Position numbers and translations under genes: made by a program
The notes under the pieces: model-generated
The model's input: only the letters and a program-made list of their open reading frames with translations
What the model was told of the DNA's origin: nothing
Database searches by the model: none
In this document: positions 1 through 6,797 of the stretch, in pieces
How positions within the stretch are numbered: the stretch's first letter is position 1
Layout of the letters: each line of letters begins with the position of its first letter
Origin: Clostridium sp.
Lineage (GTDB): Bacteria; Bacillota; Clostridia; Clostridiales; Clostridiaceae
Assembly: GCA_012511315.1 (NCBI GenBank)
Contig: JAAZGI010000205.1
Location: 1 to 8,625 of the forward strand
DNA length: 8,625 bases
Reading direction: 5' to 3'

Positions 1-124
1 AGGGTTTTCAGGGAACAAGGTTATCTTCTGCCCCAAAGATGAGTAGAGAGTGTGCTGTTTTAAAACAGGAGATCTTTCAAGAAAAAGAGGTTCTTCAAAG
101 AAGCTGCCGATTTTAGGTCTAGTG
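1..124. other. Left-edge stretch with no recognisable gene
   Basis: I recognise no gene here. One + strand frame is open from base 3 to a TAG at 114-116 (37 codons), and two other frames end within the first 46 bases. Any of these could be the tail of a gene lying to the left, but none shows a family motif and the stretch is too short to judge. There is no clear terminator hairpin with a T-tract. I saw no T-box or other riboswitch signature in the leader. Confidence 0.3.
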
Positions 125-132
125 GAAAACTT

Positions 133-161
133 TTGAAAACTTTGCTAAATTTTTATTTAAT
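133..161 (+). promoter_or_regulatory. Predicted sigma-A-type promoter of the AEC permease gene
   Basis: A -35 element TTGAAA at 133-138 is followed, after a 17-base spacer, by a -10 element TTTAAT at 156-161. Each is one base from consensus. Transcription would start near 168, giving a leader of about 70 bases before the ATG at 240. A 9-base direct repeat overlaps the -35 element. This is inferred from sequence only. Confidence 0.5.
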
Positions 162-224
162 GCAACCAAGGGACAGTAGAAGTAAGTAATAATTAGAGCA
201 TCCAGCGTGCATGATAAAACCAAC

Positions 225-231
225 AAGGAGG
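225..231 (+). promoter_or_regulatory. Ribosome binding site that sets the AEC permease start
   Basis: AAGGAGG ends 8 bases before the ATG at 240. The reading frame is also open back to a GTG at 207, but that start would place this near-perfect Shine-Dalgarno inside the coding sequence. ATG 240 is therefore preferred. Confidence 0.8.
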
Positions 232-239
232 TCTTGGGC

Positions 240-1157
240 ATGGATATTATGGTAGTGATAAATCAAATGGTGATGCTTTTCACTATTATGATGATGGGCT
301 ATTTAGCTGTGAAAGTTGGAATCATTGATCAATCCCTTCAAAAAAGCGTGTCGCATTTGATCGTTAATGTCACTTTACCCCTCTTGATGATTTCTTCAGT
401 GGCTGGAGCAGACCAGTCCAAAGCAGGGGCAACCGTATCAATTACCTTTATCGTGGCGACAATTTCTTATATATCGACTCCAATCATCGGTCGATTGATT
501 GCCTTTCTATTGCGAGTTCCCAAGGAACAAGTATCGATTTATGTTTTTTTTACTGTGTTTTCAAACATTGGCTTTATGGGGTTCCCTGTTATTGACGCAA
601 TTTTTGGACCCCAAGCATTAATTATGGCCATTATTTTTAATCTCTTATTTAATGTACTAGGCTTTACCTATGGTGTAGCTCTTTATAGTGGTGGCAATGC
701 CAAGTTAGAACTTAAAACATTTTTGACACCTGCAGTGATTGCCTCAATTGCTTCAATCGTAATGTTCCTAGTTGGTATCGGAATACCAGAGCCTTTTCAA
801 GGTGCCATTAAATCTTTAGGATCGGCAACAACACCTTTGGCCATGTTGGTTATTGGAATAAGCTTGTCAGCTATTCCTTTAAAAGAAGTGTTTTCTGAAC
901 TTCGTCTTTATCCTTATACCTTGATAAAACAGTTGGCTTTACCGGCAATTGCTTATTTAATCCTAAAACTATTTATTGATGATCCCCTATTAATTGGTGT
1001 TACTGTGATTGTTTTAGCGATGCCTATAGCCACTTTATCTGTAATTTTAGCCAATGAACATGACCGCGAAATCATCCTGTCTACACAGGCTGTTTTTCTC
1101 ACCACATTAGCATCGGTGTTTACAATCCCCTTAATTGCGGCATTACTAGCAATTTAA
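240..1157 (+). CDS. AEC (auxin efflux carrier) family transporter
   Basis: This is a 305-residue hydrophobic membrane protein, about the normal length for the AEC/PIN-like permease family (Mem_trans, PF03547). It has around ten predicted membrane segments. The N-terminal half carries the family's Asn-x-Thr-Leu-Pro motif (NVTLPLLMISS, near residues 42-52). The C-terminal half has the typical 'LVIGISLS' segment followed by a Lys/Leu-rich helix, then 'AMPIA' and a final hydrophobic helix. Bacterial members export or exchange small carboxylates such as malate, or amino-acid-derived anions. The substrate here cannot be read from sequence. It has its own predicted promoter (133-161) and a strong ribosome binding site. 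About 200 bases separate it from the peptidase gene, with no clear terminator between them, so read-through is possible. Family assignment is firm; substrate is unknown. Confidence 0.88.
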   Translation: MDIMVVINQMVMLFTIMMMGYLAVKVGIIDQSLQKSVSHLIVNVTLPLLMISSVAGADQSKAGATVSITFIVATISYISTPIIGRLIAFLLRVPKEQVSIYVFFTVFSNIGFMGFPVIDAIFGPQALIMAIIFNLLFNVLGFTYGVALYSGGNAKLELKTFLTPAVIASIASIVMFLVGIGIPEPFQGAIKSLGSATTPLAMLVIGISLSAIPLKEVFSELRLYPYTLIKQLALPAIAYLILKLFIDDPLLIGVTVIVLAMPIATLSVILANEHDREIILSTQAVFLTTLASVFTIPLIAALLAI

Positions 1158-1346
1158 GGGATATTAAACACCTTGTGTAAACATCTTGTGCAGCTATTTT
1201 ATGAAAATACTGTATGTCATCATAAAGTTCTGTACAGGATTACCCACCGACTAAGACGAGTATTTGTTAAGATGAGACTATGGAAGAACCACAGGAAAGC
1301 AGAATGAAGTCATTGCACCAAGAATTCTTGCTAGGCCTGAAAAATT

Positions 1347-1351
1347 GGAGG
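1347..1351 (+). promoter_or_regulatory. Ribosome binding site that sets the pepF start
   Basis: GGAGG lies 5 bases before the ATG at 1357. The frame extends 12 bases further to a TTG at 1345, but that codon overlaps the Shine-Dalgarno itself and cannot use it. ATG 1357 is the likely start, giving 599 residues. Confidence 0.8.
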
Positions 1352-1356
1352 TACAA

Positions 1357-3156
1357 ATGAAAGAACTTAAAAAACGAGACCAGGTAAACCCTGAAGATCT
1401 TTGGAATATATCGGCGGTCTATAAAGACTCAGCTGAGTATGAGGCCGATTTTAAAAAAGTAAAACAGTTGATTGCGGACTTTGCATCTTTAAAGGGGACC
1501 ATCAAAGATGCAACAAGCTATCTTGATTTCGCTAAAAAGGAAGAAGAAACTGAACGTCTGCTGGGTAAGCTCTTTGTTTATGGAAACTTAAAATATAATG
1601 AAGATATGACCAATCAGGATATGCAGACTTTAAACCAGAGAGGAAGAGCTTTATTCACCCAATACGGGGAAGTATCTTCTTTTGCAGAACCAGAGATTTT
1701 GGCGCTACCAGATGAAGTCTTTGAAAACATCATTAACGCCCCAGAAGTTGCACCCTACCGCTTCCATCTAGAGCGGAAGCGTCATTTAAGAGACCACATT
1801 ATGAGTAATGACAAAGAAGAAGTAATGGCCTCTTTAGGCGAAGTGCGAGGTGCGCCGCAAAGTGCCTTTAGTATCTTCTCAAATGCAGAGATGTCATTCC
1901 CAAAGGTCAAGGACGAAGCTGGCGAAGAACATCTTTTAACCAATGGAACTTATGGCCAGCTAATCAAATCAAAAGACCGCACGCTCCGTAAAAACGCTTT
2001 TGAGGCCCTTCATAATACCTATGGTAAAAATGAAAGCACCCTAGGGTTTCTTTTAACGACGAATTTAAAGGATTGGATAATTGAGGCAAGGCTTAGAAAT
2101 TATGAGAACAGTGTGGAAAAGGCTTTAAAACCAAACAATATTCCAGTTTCAGTCTTCTATAATTCCATTGATACAATTCATGATAATGTTGAATTGCTTC
2201 ACCGTTATGTGGATTTGAAGAAACGGATTTTAGGCTTAGATGAGATGCATCTTTATGACTTATACGTTCCTTTAGCCAAAGCAGGGGACCAAACCTACAG
2301 CTTTGATGAAGCCGTCGATATTGCTCTGGACGGCTTAAAGCCGATGGGTGATGACTATACGAAAAATTTTAAAGCTGGGATTGAAGATGGTTGGATTGAT
2401 AAGTATGAAAATGTTGGAAAGCGCTCCGGTGCCTATTCCTCCGGTACCTATGACACTATGCCCTATATCTCTTTAAATTTCGATGGAACCATGTCCGACG
2501 TGTCTACCTTTGTTCATGAAATGGGTCACTCCATGCATTCCTTCTATTCAAGAGGAAACCAGCCTTATATCTATGGTAACTACTCCATATTTTTAGCTGA
2601 GGTAGCCTCTACTTGCAATGAAAAGTTATTGATTCATGATTTGATTGAAAAAGAAACCGATCGCGATAAGCGGATAGCGTTAATTAATCAAGAGCTAGAG
2701 CAGATTCGGACAACGGTTTATCGTCAGTTGATGTTTGCAACTTTTGAAAAAATCACCCATGAAAGGCTAGAAGCTGGAGATCAGCTCAATGCGAAAGACT
2801 TGAATGAGATTTGGCTTGACTTAAACAAGACATTCTTTGGTGAGAACATGATCATTGATGAAGCAATCAAATATGAGTGGGCGAGAATTCCACACTTTTA
2901 TAACAACTTTTACGTCTATCAGTATGCAACTGGTTACGCGATGGCTTCTTCCTTTGCCCGAACCATTCTTGAAGAAGGAACCGATGCAGCAGAACGCTAC
3001 ATTGATCGCTTCTTAAAGGCAGGATCTTCAGACTACCCAGTGGAAGTTATGAAAAATGCAGGAGTGGATATAACCACACCAAAACCATTGGAAGACACTC
3101 TAAAAGATTTCTCCGAGCTAATGGATCAATTAGAAAAAGAGTACGATCTTAAATAA
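1357..3156 (+). CDS. pepF: Oligoendopeptidase F, M3B family zinc peptidase
   Basis: This is a cytoplasmic zinc metallopeptidase that cuts medium-length peptides internally and so helps recycle peptides. The 599-residue product is full length for the M3B family. The zinc site is clear: HEMGH at 387-391 (H387 and H391 are ligands, E388 the catalytic base), and E415 in 'LAEVAST' is the third ligand. A C-terminal 'HFYNNFYVYQYATG' segment (H513 onward) is the substrate-binding signature of M3 enzymes. The N-terminal 200 residues are the helical oligoendopeptidase N domain, rich in Lys and Glu. There is no signal peptide. The gene ends in a good terminator at 3177-3211. The roughly 200 bases upstream hold only weak promoter-like hexamers (for example TTGTGT 1173 with TATTTT 1195), so how it is transcribed is unclear. 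Some Firmicutes carry several pepF paralogues; this one has no competence or transport gene beside it. Confidence 0.95.
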   Translation: MKELKKRDQVNPEDLWNISAVYKDSAEYEADFKKVKQLIADFASLKGTIKDATSYLDFAKKEEETERLLGKLFVYGNLKYNEDMTNQDMQTLNQRGRALFTQYGEVSSFAEPEILALPDEVFENIINAPEVAPYRFHLERKRHLRDHIMSNDKEEVMASLGEVRGAPQSAFSIFSNAEMSFPKVKDEAGEEHLLTNGTYGQLIKSKDRTLRKNAFEALHNTYGKNESTLGFLLTTNLKDWIIEARLRNYENSVEKALKPNNIPVSVFYNSIDTIHDNVELLHRYVDLKKRILGLDEMHLYDLYVPLAKAGDQTYSFDEAVDIALDGLKPMGDDYTKNFKAGIEDGWIDKYENVGKRSGAYSSGTYDTMPYISLNFDGTMSDVSTFVHEMGHSMHSFYSRGNQPYIYGNYSIFLAEVASTCNEKLLIHDLIEKETDRDKRIALINQELEQIRTTVYRQLMFATFEKITHERLEAGDQLNAKDLNEIWLDLNKTFFGENMIIDEAIKYEWARIPHFYNNFYVYQYATGYAMASSFARTILEEGTDAAERYIDRFLKAGSSDYPVEVMKNAGVDITTPKPLEDTLKDFSELMDQLEKEYDLK

Positions 3157-3176
3157 AATCATAAGACAATCAGTAA

Positions 3177-3211
3177 AAAAAGCATTGAACAGGTTTCGTT
3201 CAATGCTTTTT
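3177..3211 (+). terminator. Rho-independent terminator after pepF
   Basis: A perfect 14-bp stem (3177-3190 with 3198-3211) with a 7-base loop. The core AGCATTGAAC pairs with GTTCAATGCT, flanked by an A-run and a T-run. It begins about 20 bases after the pepF stop. The T-run ends at 3211, just upstream of the GGGGACGG element. Confidence 0.88.
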
Positions 3212-3219
3212 GACTTATT

Positions 3220-3234
3220 CAGGGGGACGGTACT
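3220..3234 (+). repeat. Possible RAYT-associated GGGGACGG element (half copy)
   Basis: The sequence CAGGGGGACGGTACT lies between the pepF terminator and the RAYT-like gene. From memory, GGGGACGGTTC-type sequences, often as palindromes with GAACCGTCCCC, recur next to Y1/RAYT transposase genes in Firmicutes. Only one half is present here. I found no matching reverse half (GTACCGTCCCC) elsewhere in the window, so its identity as a repeat rests on recall. Confidence 0.35.
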
Positions 3235-3281
3235 TGAATTTATTCTTTTATCTGTTATTATTATTAGAGAGGTGAAATCCA

Positions 3282-3971
3282 ATGGCAAGAAAGCCTAGAG
3301 TAAAAGATAACTATGCTACCTATCACATTCGCCAAAGAGGTAGTGGAATTATCGAACTCTTTGCTGATCAAGCAGATCGCAAAGAATTTTTAGATATTAT
3401 ATTAAAAACCGGAGAAAAAAATAATATTCAGATCATGTCTTATTGTATTTCTGAGCCAGATTGCTATGACTTAATAATTGATGCCAACGGCTGTGATATC
3501 TCCAAGGTGATGAAAGAAATTAACATTAGATATTCTATATATAAAAAATGTGAAGGCTGCTTATTCAAAGATCGCTTTCAAAGTGAATTATTATCATCTT
3601 CAATCACAGCCTCAGACCCCACTCCCATCACGGATTTTTCATCCTGTAAGGAATTTTTAAGGTGTATGAGCGAAATGACTGTGGTGAGTGAAACGTCCTT
3701 TGAAAGCTTTCCAGGCTCTTTAGAGCAGGTTTATGAACGAGGCAGGCAAGAACGCATTGAAACAGTTGAAGAGGCTAGAGAGCACGTAGAAGAACGATTG
3801 GACGCCCTGGCAATGGATTGGCAGCAATTAAAAAAGGATAAGTCATTAAGAAATCAGTTGATTCTGCAGATGAAAGCCTGTTCCACCTTAACCTTGCGAG
3901 AAATAGGAGAGGTTTTTGGCGGATTATCTGAGTCTACGGTGTCAAAACTTGTGAATTCAGGAATAAAGTAA
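3282..3971 (+). CDS. RAYT/Y1-transposase-like protein, HUH motif lost, C-terminal helix-turn-helix
   Basis: The first 105 of 229 residues follow the Y1 transposase fold (PF01797). They contain the family opening 'MARKPR', a 'YHIRQRG' strand, 'YCISEPD', 'DISKVMKEINIRYSIYKK' and 'FKDRFQSELL'. In active members the strand after 'YC' carries the HUH metal-binding histidines (typically NHVH). Here the equivalent positions are D60-C61-Y62, and no histidine lies nearby. Tyrosines Y84 and Y87 remain in the helix where the nucleophile is expected. Residues about 160-200 are charged and helical. Residues 202-225 ('LTLREIGEVFGG' then 'LSESTVSKLV') form a helix-turn-helix of the kind seen at the end of many Firmicute RAYT relatives. 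The start is supported by GAGGTG 7 bases upstream. I infer a non-transposing, possibly DNA-binding, domesticated or decaying protein. The frame is intact, which argues against recent decay. Its role is unknown. Confidence 0.75.
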   Translation: MARKPRVKDNYATYHIRQRGSGIIELFADQADRKEFLDIILKTGEKNNIQIMSYCISEPDCYDLIIDANGCDISKVMKEINIRYSIYKKCEGCLFKDRFQSELLSSSITASDPTPITDFSSCKEFLRCMSEMTVVSETSFESFPGSLEQVYERGRQERIETVEEAREHVEERLDALAMDWQQLKKDKSLRNQLILQMKACSTLTLREIGEVFGGLSESTVSKLVNSGIK

Positions 3972-4045
3972 AAGTAAATAGAAATGGAAAAGTCTAATAG
4001 AAAATAAGTTGGAAGAATCACTAGCCTTTGAACTAAAAAAGTGAC

Positions 4046-4073
4046 TTGATTGAAATGTTGAGTTAAATATAAA
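4046..4073 (+). promoter_or_regulatory. Candidate promoter of the AhpF-like reductase gene
   Basis: TTGATT at 4046-4051 is separated by 16 bases from TATAAA at 4068-4073, in the 158-base gap before the reductase. Transcription would begin near 4080, inside an imperfect inverted repeat (4074-4096). Several overlapping hexamers (TTGAAA 4050, TAAATA 4064) make the exact element uncertain. Confidence 0.35.
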
Positions 4074-4096
4074 CTTGATTCAGTCAGTGAATTAAG
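4074..4096. repeat. Imperfect inverted repeat, possible operator
   Basis: CTTGATTCA and TGAATTAAG form 9-base arms around GTCAG, with one non-Watson-Crick position. The repeat begins immediately after the candidate -10 element. It could be a repressor site at the transcription start or a small leader hairpin; no regulator can be named. Confidence 0.3.
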
Positions 4097-4129
4097 ACTA
4101 AAAATCAAAAAAAAGAGGTAGTATTAGAA

Positions 4130-5110
4130 ATGGAATTTAATTTGAGTAAACCAGCAGCAGCCAAAAAGATTGAACTCAGCCCAGACAAATTGTATGATAC
4201 ATTGATAATAGGAACAGGCCCTGCGGGTTTGAATGCAGCTCTTTACCTTCGACGCAAAGGACTTGAAGTTGGCCTAATTGGCCGTCAGGCCGGTGGTCAG
4301 GTAGCCAATACTTCAGTTGTAGAAAACTACTTGGGATACAAAAATATTCCAGGTATCGGCTTAGTTGAAGATTTTGAGCGACACGTGAAAGAATTGGAAG
4401 TCCCTATTCTTGAGTACTATGGCGTAACCGGTGTGAAAAGAAATGAAGACTCTTCCTTTAGTTTAGATGTGGAGGATGGCAAAACTTATCAAGCAAACTC
4501 TTTGATTATCGCATCTGGATCTTCAAACCGGAAGCTAGGTGTTCCTGGGGAAAAAGAATTTTATGGTCGAGGTGTTACCTACTGCGCCATTTGTGATGGG
4601 CCTTTGTATAATGGGAAAAAGGTCTTGGTAGCTGGAGGGGGCAACTCAGCCGTGGAAGCGGCTATTGACCTTGCAAAGATTAGTCCAGAGGTTGTTATTG
4701 TGCACCGTAGTAAATTCCGAGCTGATCAGATTCTCTTGGATAAAATGAAAACCCTTCCTAACATTAAAGTTCATCTAGAGACTCAAATTCAGTCAATCAA
4801 TGGTGATATGGGGGTTGATTCGGTGACTACTCTTGACAAGAATACTCAAGAAGTAATGGAAATACCGGTGGAAGGAATCTTTGTGGAAATTGGATACATT
4901 CCCAACACAGATATTTTTAAGGGATTCGTCGACCTCACACCCGGTGGAGAAATTATTGTGGATGAGAATGGAGCAACTAACGTTCCTGGTGTCTATGCAG
5001 CTGGTGATGTCACCACTGTACGTTATAAGCAGATTATTATAGCTGCAGCTCAGGGAGCATCTTCAGCTCTAGCCCTTAATGATTGGTATATGACTCACAG
5101 CACCAAGTAG
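4130..5110 (+). CDS. AhpF/TrxB-like FAD-dependent disulfide reductase without the AhpF N-terminal domain
   Basis: This 326-residue flavoprotein takes electrons from NAD(P)H and passes them through FAD and a Cys pair to a partner protein disulfide. Visible parts are the FAD-binding GTGPAG at 28-33, 'GGQVANTSVVENYLGY', the redox pair C152-A-I-C155-D-G-P, the nucleotide-binding GGGNSA at 169-174, and a C-terminal FAD motif 'AAGDVTTVRYKQIII' with D293. Length matches thioredoxin reductase, but 'GGGNSAVEAAIDLA', 'EIGYIPNT' and 'GDVTTVRYKQII' resemble the reductase part of AhpF more. The segment 'VHRSKFRAD' resembles the TrxB HRRxxFRA motif, which contacts NADPH, with one Arg replaced by Ser. An N-terminal extension of about 20 residues precedes the FAD domain. 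AGAGGT lies 10 bases upstream of the start. No thioredoxin, peroxiredoxin or ferredoxin gene is adjacent, so the partner and the choice of NADH or NADPH are open. Confidence 0.85.
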   Translation: MEFNLSKPAAAKKIELSPDKLYDTLIIGTGPAGLNAALYLRRKGLEVGLIGRQAGGQVANTSVVENYLGYKNIPGIGLVEDFERHVKELEVPILEYYGVTGVKRNEDSSFSLDVEDGKTYQANSLIIASGSSNRKLGVPGEKEFYGRGVTYCAICDGPLYNGKKVLVAGGGNSAVEAAIDLAKISPEVVIVHRSKFRADQILLDKMKTLPNIKVHLETQIQSINGDMGVDSVTTLDKNTQEVMEIPVEGIFVEIGYIPNTDIFKGFVDLTPGGEIIVDENGATNVPGVYAAGDVTTVRYKQIIIAAAQGASSALALNDWYMTHSTK

Positions 5111-5133
5111 TGTTTTCTTTGTTTTAACATAAT

Positions 5134-5181
5134 AAAAAAGTGCAGCTGCTTACCCAAAGGTGACAGCTGCATTTCATTTTT
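5134..5181 (+). terminator. Rho-independent terminator after the reductase gene
   Basis: TGCAGCTG at 5141-5148 pairs perfectly with CAGCTGCA at 5164-5171. An inner TACC/GGTG pairing can tighten the loop. An A-run lies before the stem and a TTTCATTTTT tract after it. It starts about 24 bases past the stop codon and would also work, less strongly, on the opposite strand. Confidence 0.8.
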
Positions 5182-5297
5182 AGACTCCCTTTATTTCAAG
5201 TACTTCTTTAAGAACTGGGCATTTTAAATAATCCAAAGTAATTTATGTAATTCTATAGAAAGTTAACATTATTTTTGTGGGGAGATGTAGCAAAGTC

Positions 5298-5306
5298 TGA
5301 TACAAT
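5298..5306 (+). promoter_or_regulatory. Candidate extended -10 promoter of the AI-2E family gene
   Basis: TGATACAAT is an extended -10 element (TG, one base, then TACAAT, one base from consensus). No good -35 hexamer lies 16-18 bases upstream. Transcription from it would start near 5313, just ahead of the ribosome binding site, leaving a very short leader. Confidence 0.28.
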
Positions 5307-5316
5307 CTCATATAAA

Positions 5317-5322
5317 GAGGTG
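5317..5322 (+). promoter_or_regulatory. Ribosome binding site that sets the AI-2E gene start
   Basis: GAGGTG lies 6 bases before the ATG at 5329. The frame is open back to a TTG at 5275, but the extra 18 residues would read through this site and the possible extended -10 element, so ATG 5329 is preferred. Confidence 0.75.
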
Positions 5323-5328
5323 CATACA

Positions 5329-6582
5329 ATGAAAAACAAAACAGCACAAAATGATTCGACAAAATATAATAGTTCGGATAATAAAACACTGGTAAAAGTC
5401 AAACAATTCGATTACCGCCAAATAGCCAAGCTAATTATATTAGCAGGAATCGTATATTTTACAGTGACTAATGTTACTACATTTTTTGTATTCTTGAAAT
5501 ACTTATTGGGAATTTTAGCTCCAGTTATCATCGGCTTGTTTTTAGCTTTCACCTTGAATCTGCCATTAACCTGGCTAGAGAACAAGGTTTTTACTGGAAC
5601 ATCACCTTTGATGAAAAAGATAAAAAGACCACTATCCTTGATTTTATCGATTTTGTTATTGTTGGGAATTATCGCTTTAGTTGTGATCTTAGTAATTCCT
5701 CAGTCCGTGGAAGCCATTCAAGTTATATCAAAACAAGTTCCAGGTTATTATGAATCGATTATGGCATGGGTGAAGGAACGTGATATAACCTGGTTAACTG
5801 AATACGTTGAAAACCTTAATTTCTCAGAAAATGATTGGAGTAAGGGGTTAATTGGCAATGTAGGTAACGTTGCTGGCGACTTATTTAAAGGGGTTTCTGG
5901 TGTATTAGGAGGTTTGATCAATGCTGTTATAGGATTAACCTTTGCCGCCTTTATGCTCGTATCAAAGGAAACCTTATTACGACAACTTAAACATGTCATG
6001 GAAGCCTATATGACATCGGAAAAGCGTTATGAAGTCAAAGGGGTAACAAATGTAATTGGGAAAACATTCCATAACTATATTATTGGGCAGGTAACTGAAG
6101 CCATGGTGATGGGCGTTTTAACCACTCTATTAATGCTGCTTCTCGGTTTCCCCTATGCTACGGTGATTGGTCCCTTAACCGGACTAAGTAGCTTGATTCC
6201 GATGATTGGTGCTTTCCTTGGTGGTGCAGTGGGCTTCCTATTGATTTTAACGGTTAACCCGATGCAAGCTTTACTTTTCTTATTGTTTATTATTGTTTTG
6301 CAACAGCTAGACGGAATGTTTATTTATCCACGAGTTGTAGGGAACTCTGTGGAATTACCCCCTTTATGGGTTTTCTTTGCTGTAACCATTGGTGGTGCCC
6401 TATTTGGTTTTATCGGTACATTTCTTGGCGTGCCAATATTAGCAGTAATTTATCAGCTGGTAAAGGCTAATGTAGCCAAGCGAAGACGAGATTTTAATCA
6501 GGGTGATAAACCCCGCATCGGAAATCTTTTAGATAAAGGCATGGATTTGGTGGACAATAAGAATCCAGAAAACAAAGTTTAA
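5329..6582 (+). CDS. AI-2E family transporter (multi-pass membrane protein)
   Basis: The 417-residue protein belongs to the AI-2E family (PF01594), which includes the E. coli AI-2 exporter TqsA, the B. subtilis paralogues YdbI, YueF and YtvI, and some cation/proton antiporters. A hydrophilic N-tail of about 30 residues leads into two membrane helices (about 32-53 and 55-77, with Pro65) and a third (102-123). A soluble loop of about 65 residues follows, and then a C-terminal bundle. Family marks include 'GLSSLIPMIGAFLGG', 'QQLDGMFIYPRVVG' and the closing 'PPLWVFFAVTIGGALFGFIGTFLGVP'. The C-tail is charged (KRRRDF) and cytoplasmic. The physiological substrate is not shown by sequence; the family name should not be read as proof of autoinducer export. 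The gene stands alone between two terminators and converges on gap. Confidence 0.9.
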   Translation: MKNKTAQNDSTKYNSSDNKTLVKVKQFDYRQIAKLIILAGIVYFTVTNVTTFFVFLKYLLGILAPVIIGLFLAFTLNLPLTWLENKVFTGTSPLMKKIKRPLSLILSILLLLGIIALVVILVIPQSVEAIQVISKQVPGYYESIMAWVKERDITWLTEYVENLNFSENDWSKGLIGNVGNVAGDLFKGVSGVLGGLINAVIGLTFAAFMLVSKETLLRQLKHVMEAYMTSEKRYEVKGVTNVIGKTFHNYIIGQVTEAMVMGVLTTLLMLLLGFPYATVIGPLTGLSSLIPMIGAFLGGAVGFLLILTVNPMQALLFLLFIIVLQQLDGMFIYPRVVGNSVELPPLWVFFAVTIGGALFGFIGTFLGVPILAVIYQLVKANVAKRRRDFNQGDKPRIGNLLDKGMDLVDNKNPENKV

Positions 6583-6669
6583 CAAGAGTAGCTTGAAATA
6601 AAAGATTGTTTCGGATTTAGTTTTTAAGGAAGGATTGTTATTTCTGCTTGCCAGTTAGATAGAACTAAA

Positions 6670-6717
6670 AATAAAGGTGAGGCACTCTGATGGATAACAG
6701 AGTGCCTCACCTTTATT
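6670..6717 (-). terminator. Long hairpin terminator between convergent genes, mainly serving gap
   Basis: A perfect 20-bp stem (6670-6689 with 6698-6717) encloses an 8-base loop, about 80 bases beyond the gap stop and 90 beyond the AI-2E stop. On the minus strand the stem runs into TTTATTTTTAG, a good T-tract. On the plus strand only TTTATT follows, so termination of the AI-2E transcript is probably weaker. It likely acts in both directions. Confidence 0.85.
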
Positions 6718-6797
6718 GAAGGGGACCAATCAAGTCTTGAATTAGTTTGCCAAAGATTAGAGCAGACCCTTCAATTTATTTTGATTATGTAGGATTA

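Noticed and set aside
1158..1356. Terminator or promoter between the AEC gene and pepF
   Set aside because: The TTTATGA...TCATAAA pairing has a long loop and no T-tract, and the promoter hexamers are poor, so neither is annotated.
3234..3264. TTGAAT with an 18-base-spaced TATTAT as a promoter for the RAYT-like gene
   Set aside because: Transcription would begin inside or beside the ribosome binding site (3269-3274), so it is unlikely to drive this gene.
3220..3980. Intact insertion sequence around the RAYT-like gene
   Set aside because: No terminal hairpin pair or matching repeat was found on both sides, and the catalytic histidines are missing.
3854..4108. 84-codon minus-strand open frame over the end of the RAYT-like gene
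   Set aside because: It overlaps the RAYT-like coding sequence and its 3' gap, shows no family motif and has no convincing ribosome binding site.
5748..5999. 83-codon minus-strand open frame inside the AI-2E gene
   Set aside because: It lies wholly within a well-supported membrane protein gene; its translation has no recognisable features.
6715..6775. ATTGAAGGG / CCCTTCAAT inverted repeat (6715-6723 and 6767-6775) downstream of gap
   Set aside because: The 9-base arms are 43 bases apart, overlap the terminator stem and have no T-tract; chance is the simplest explanation.
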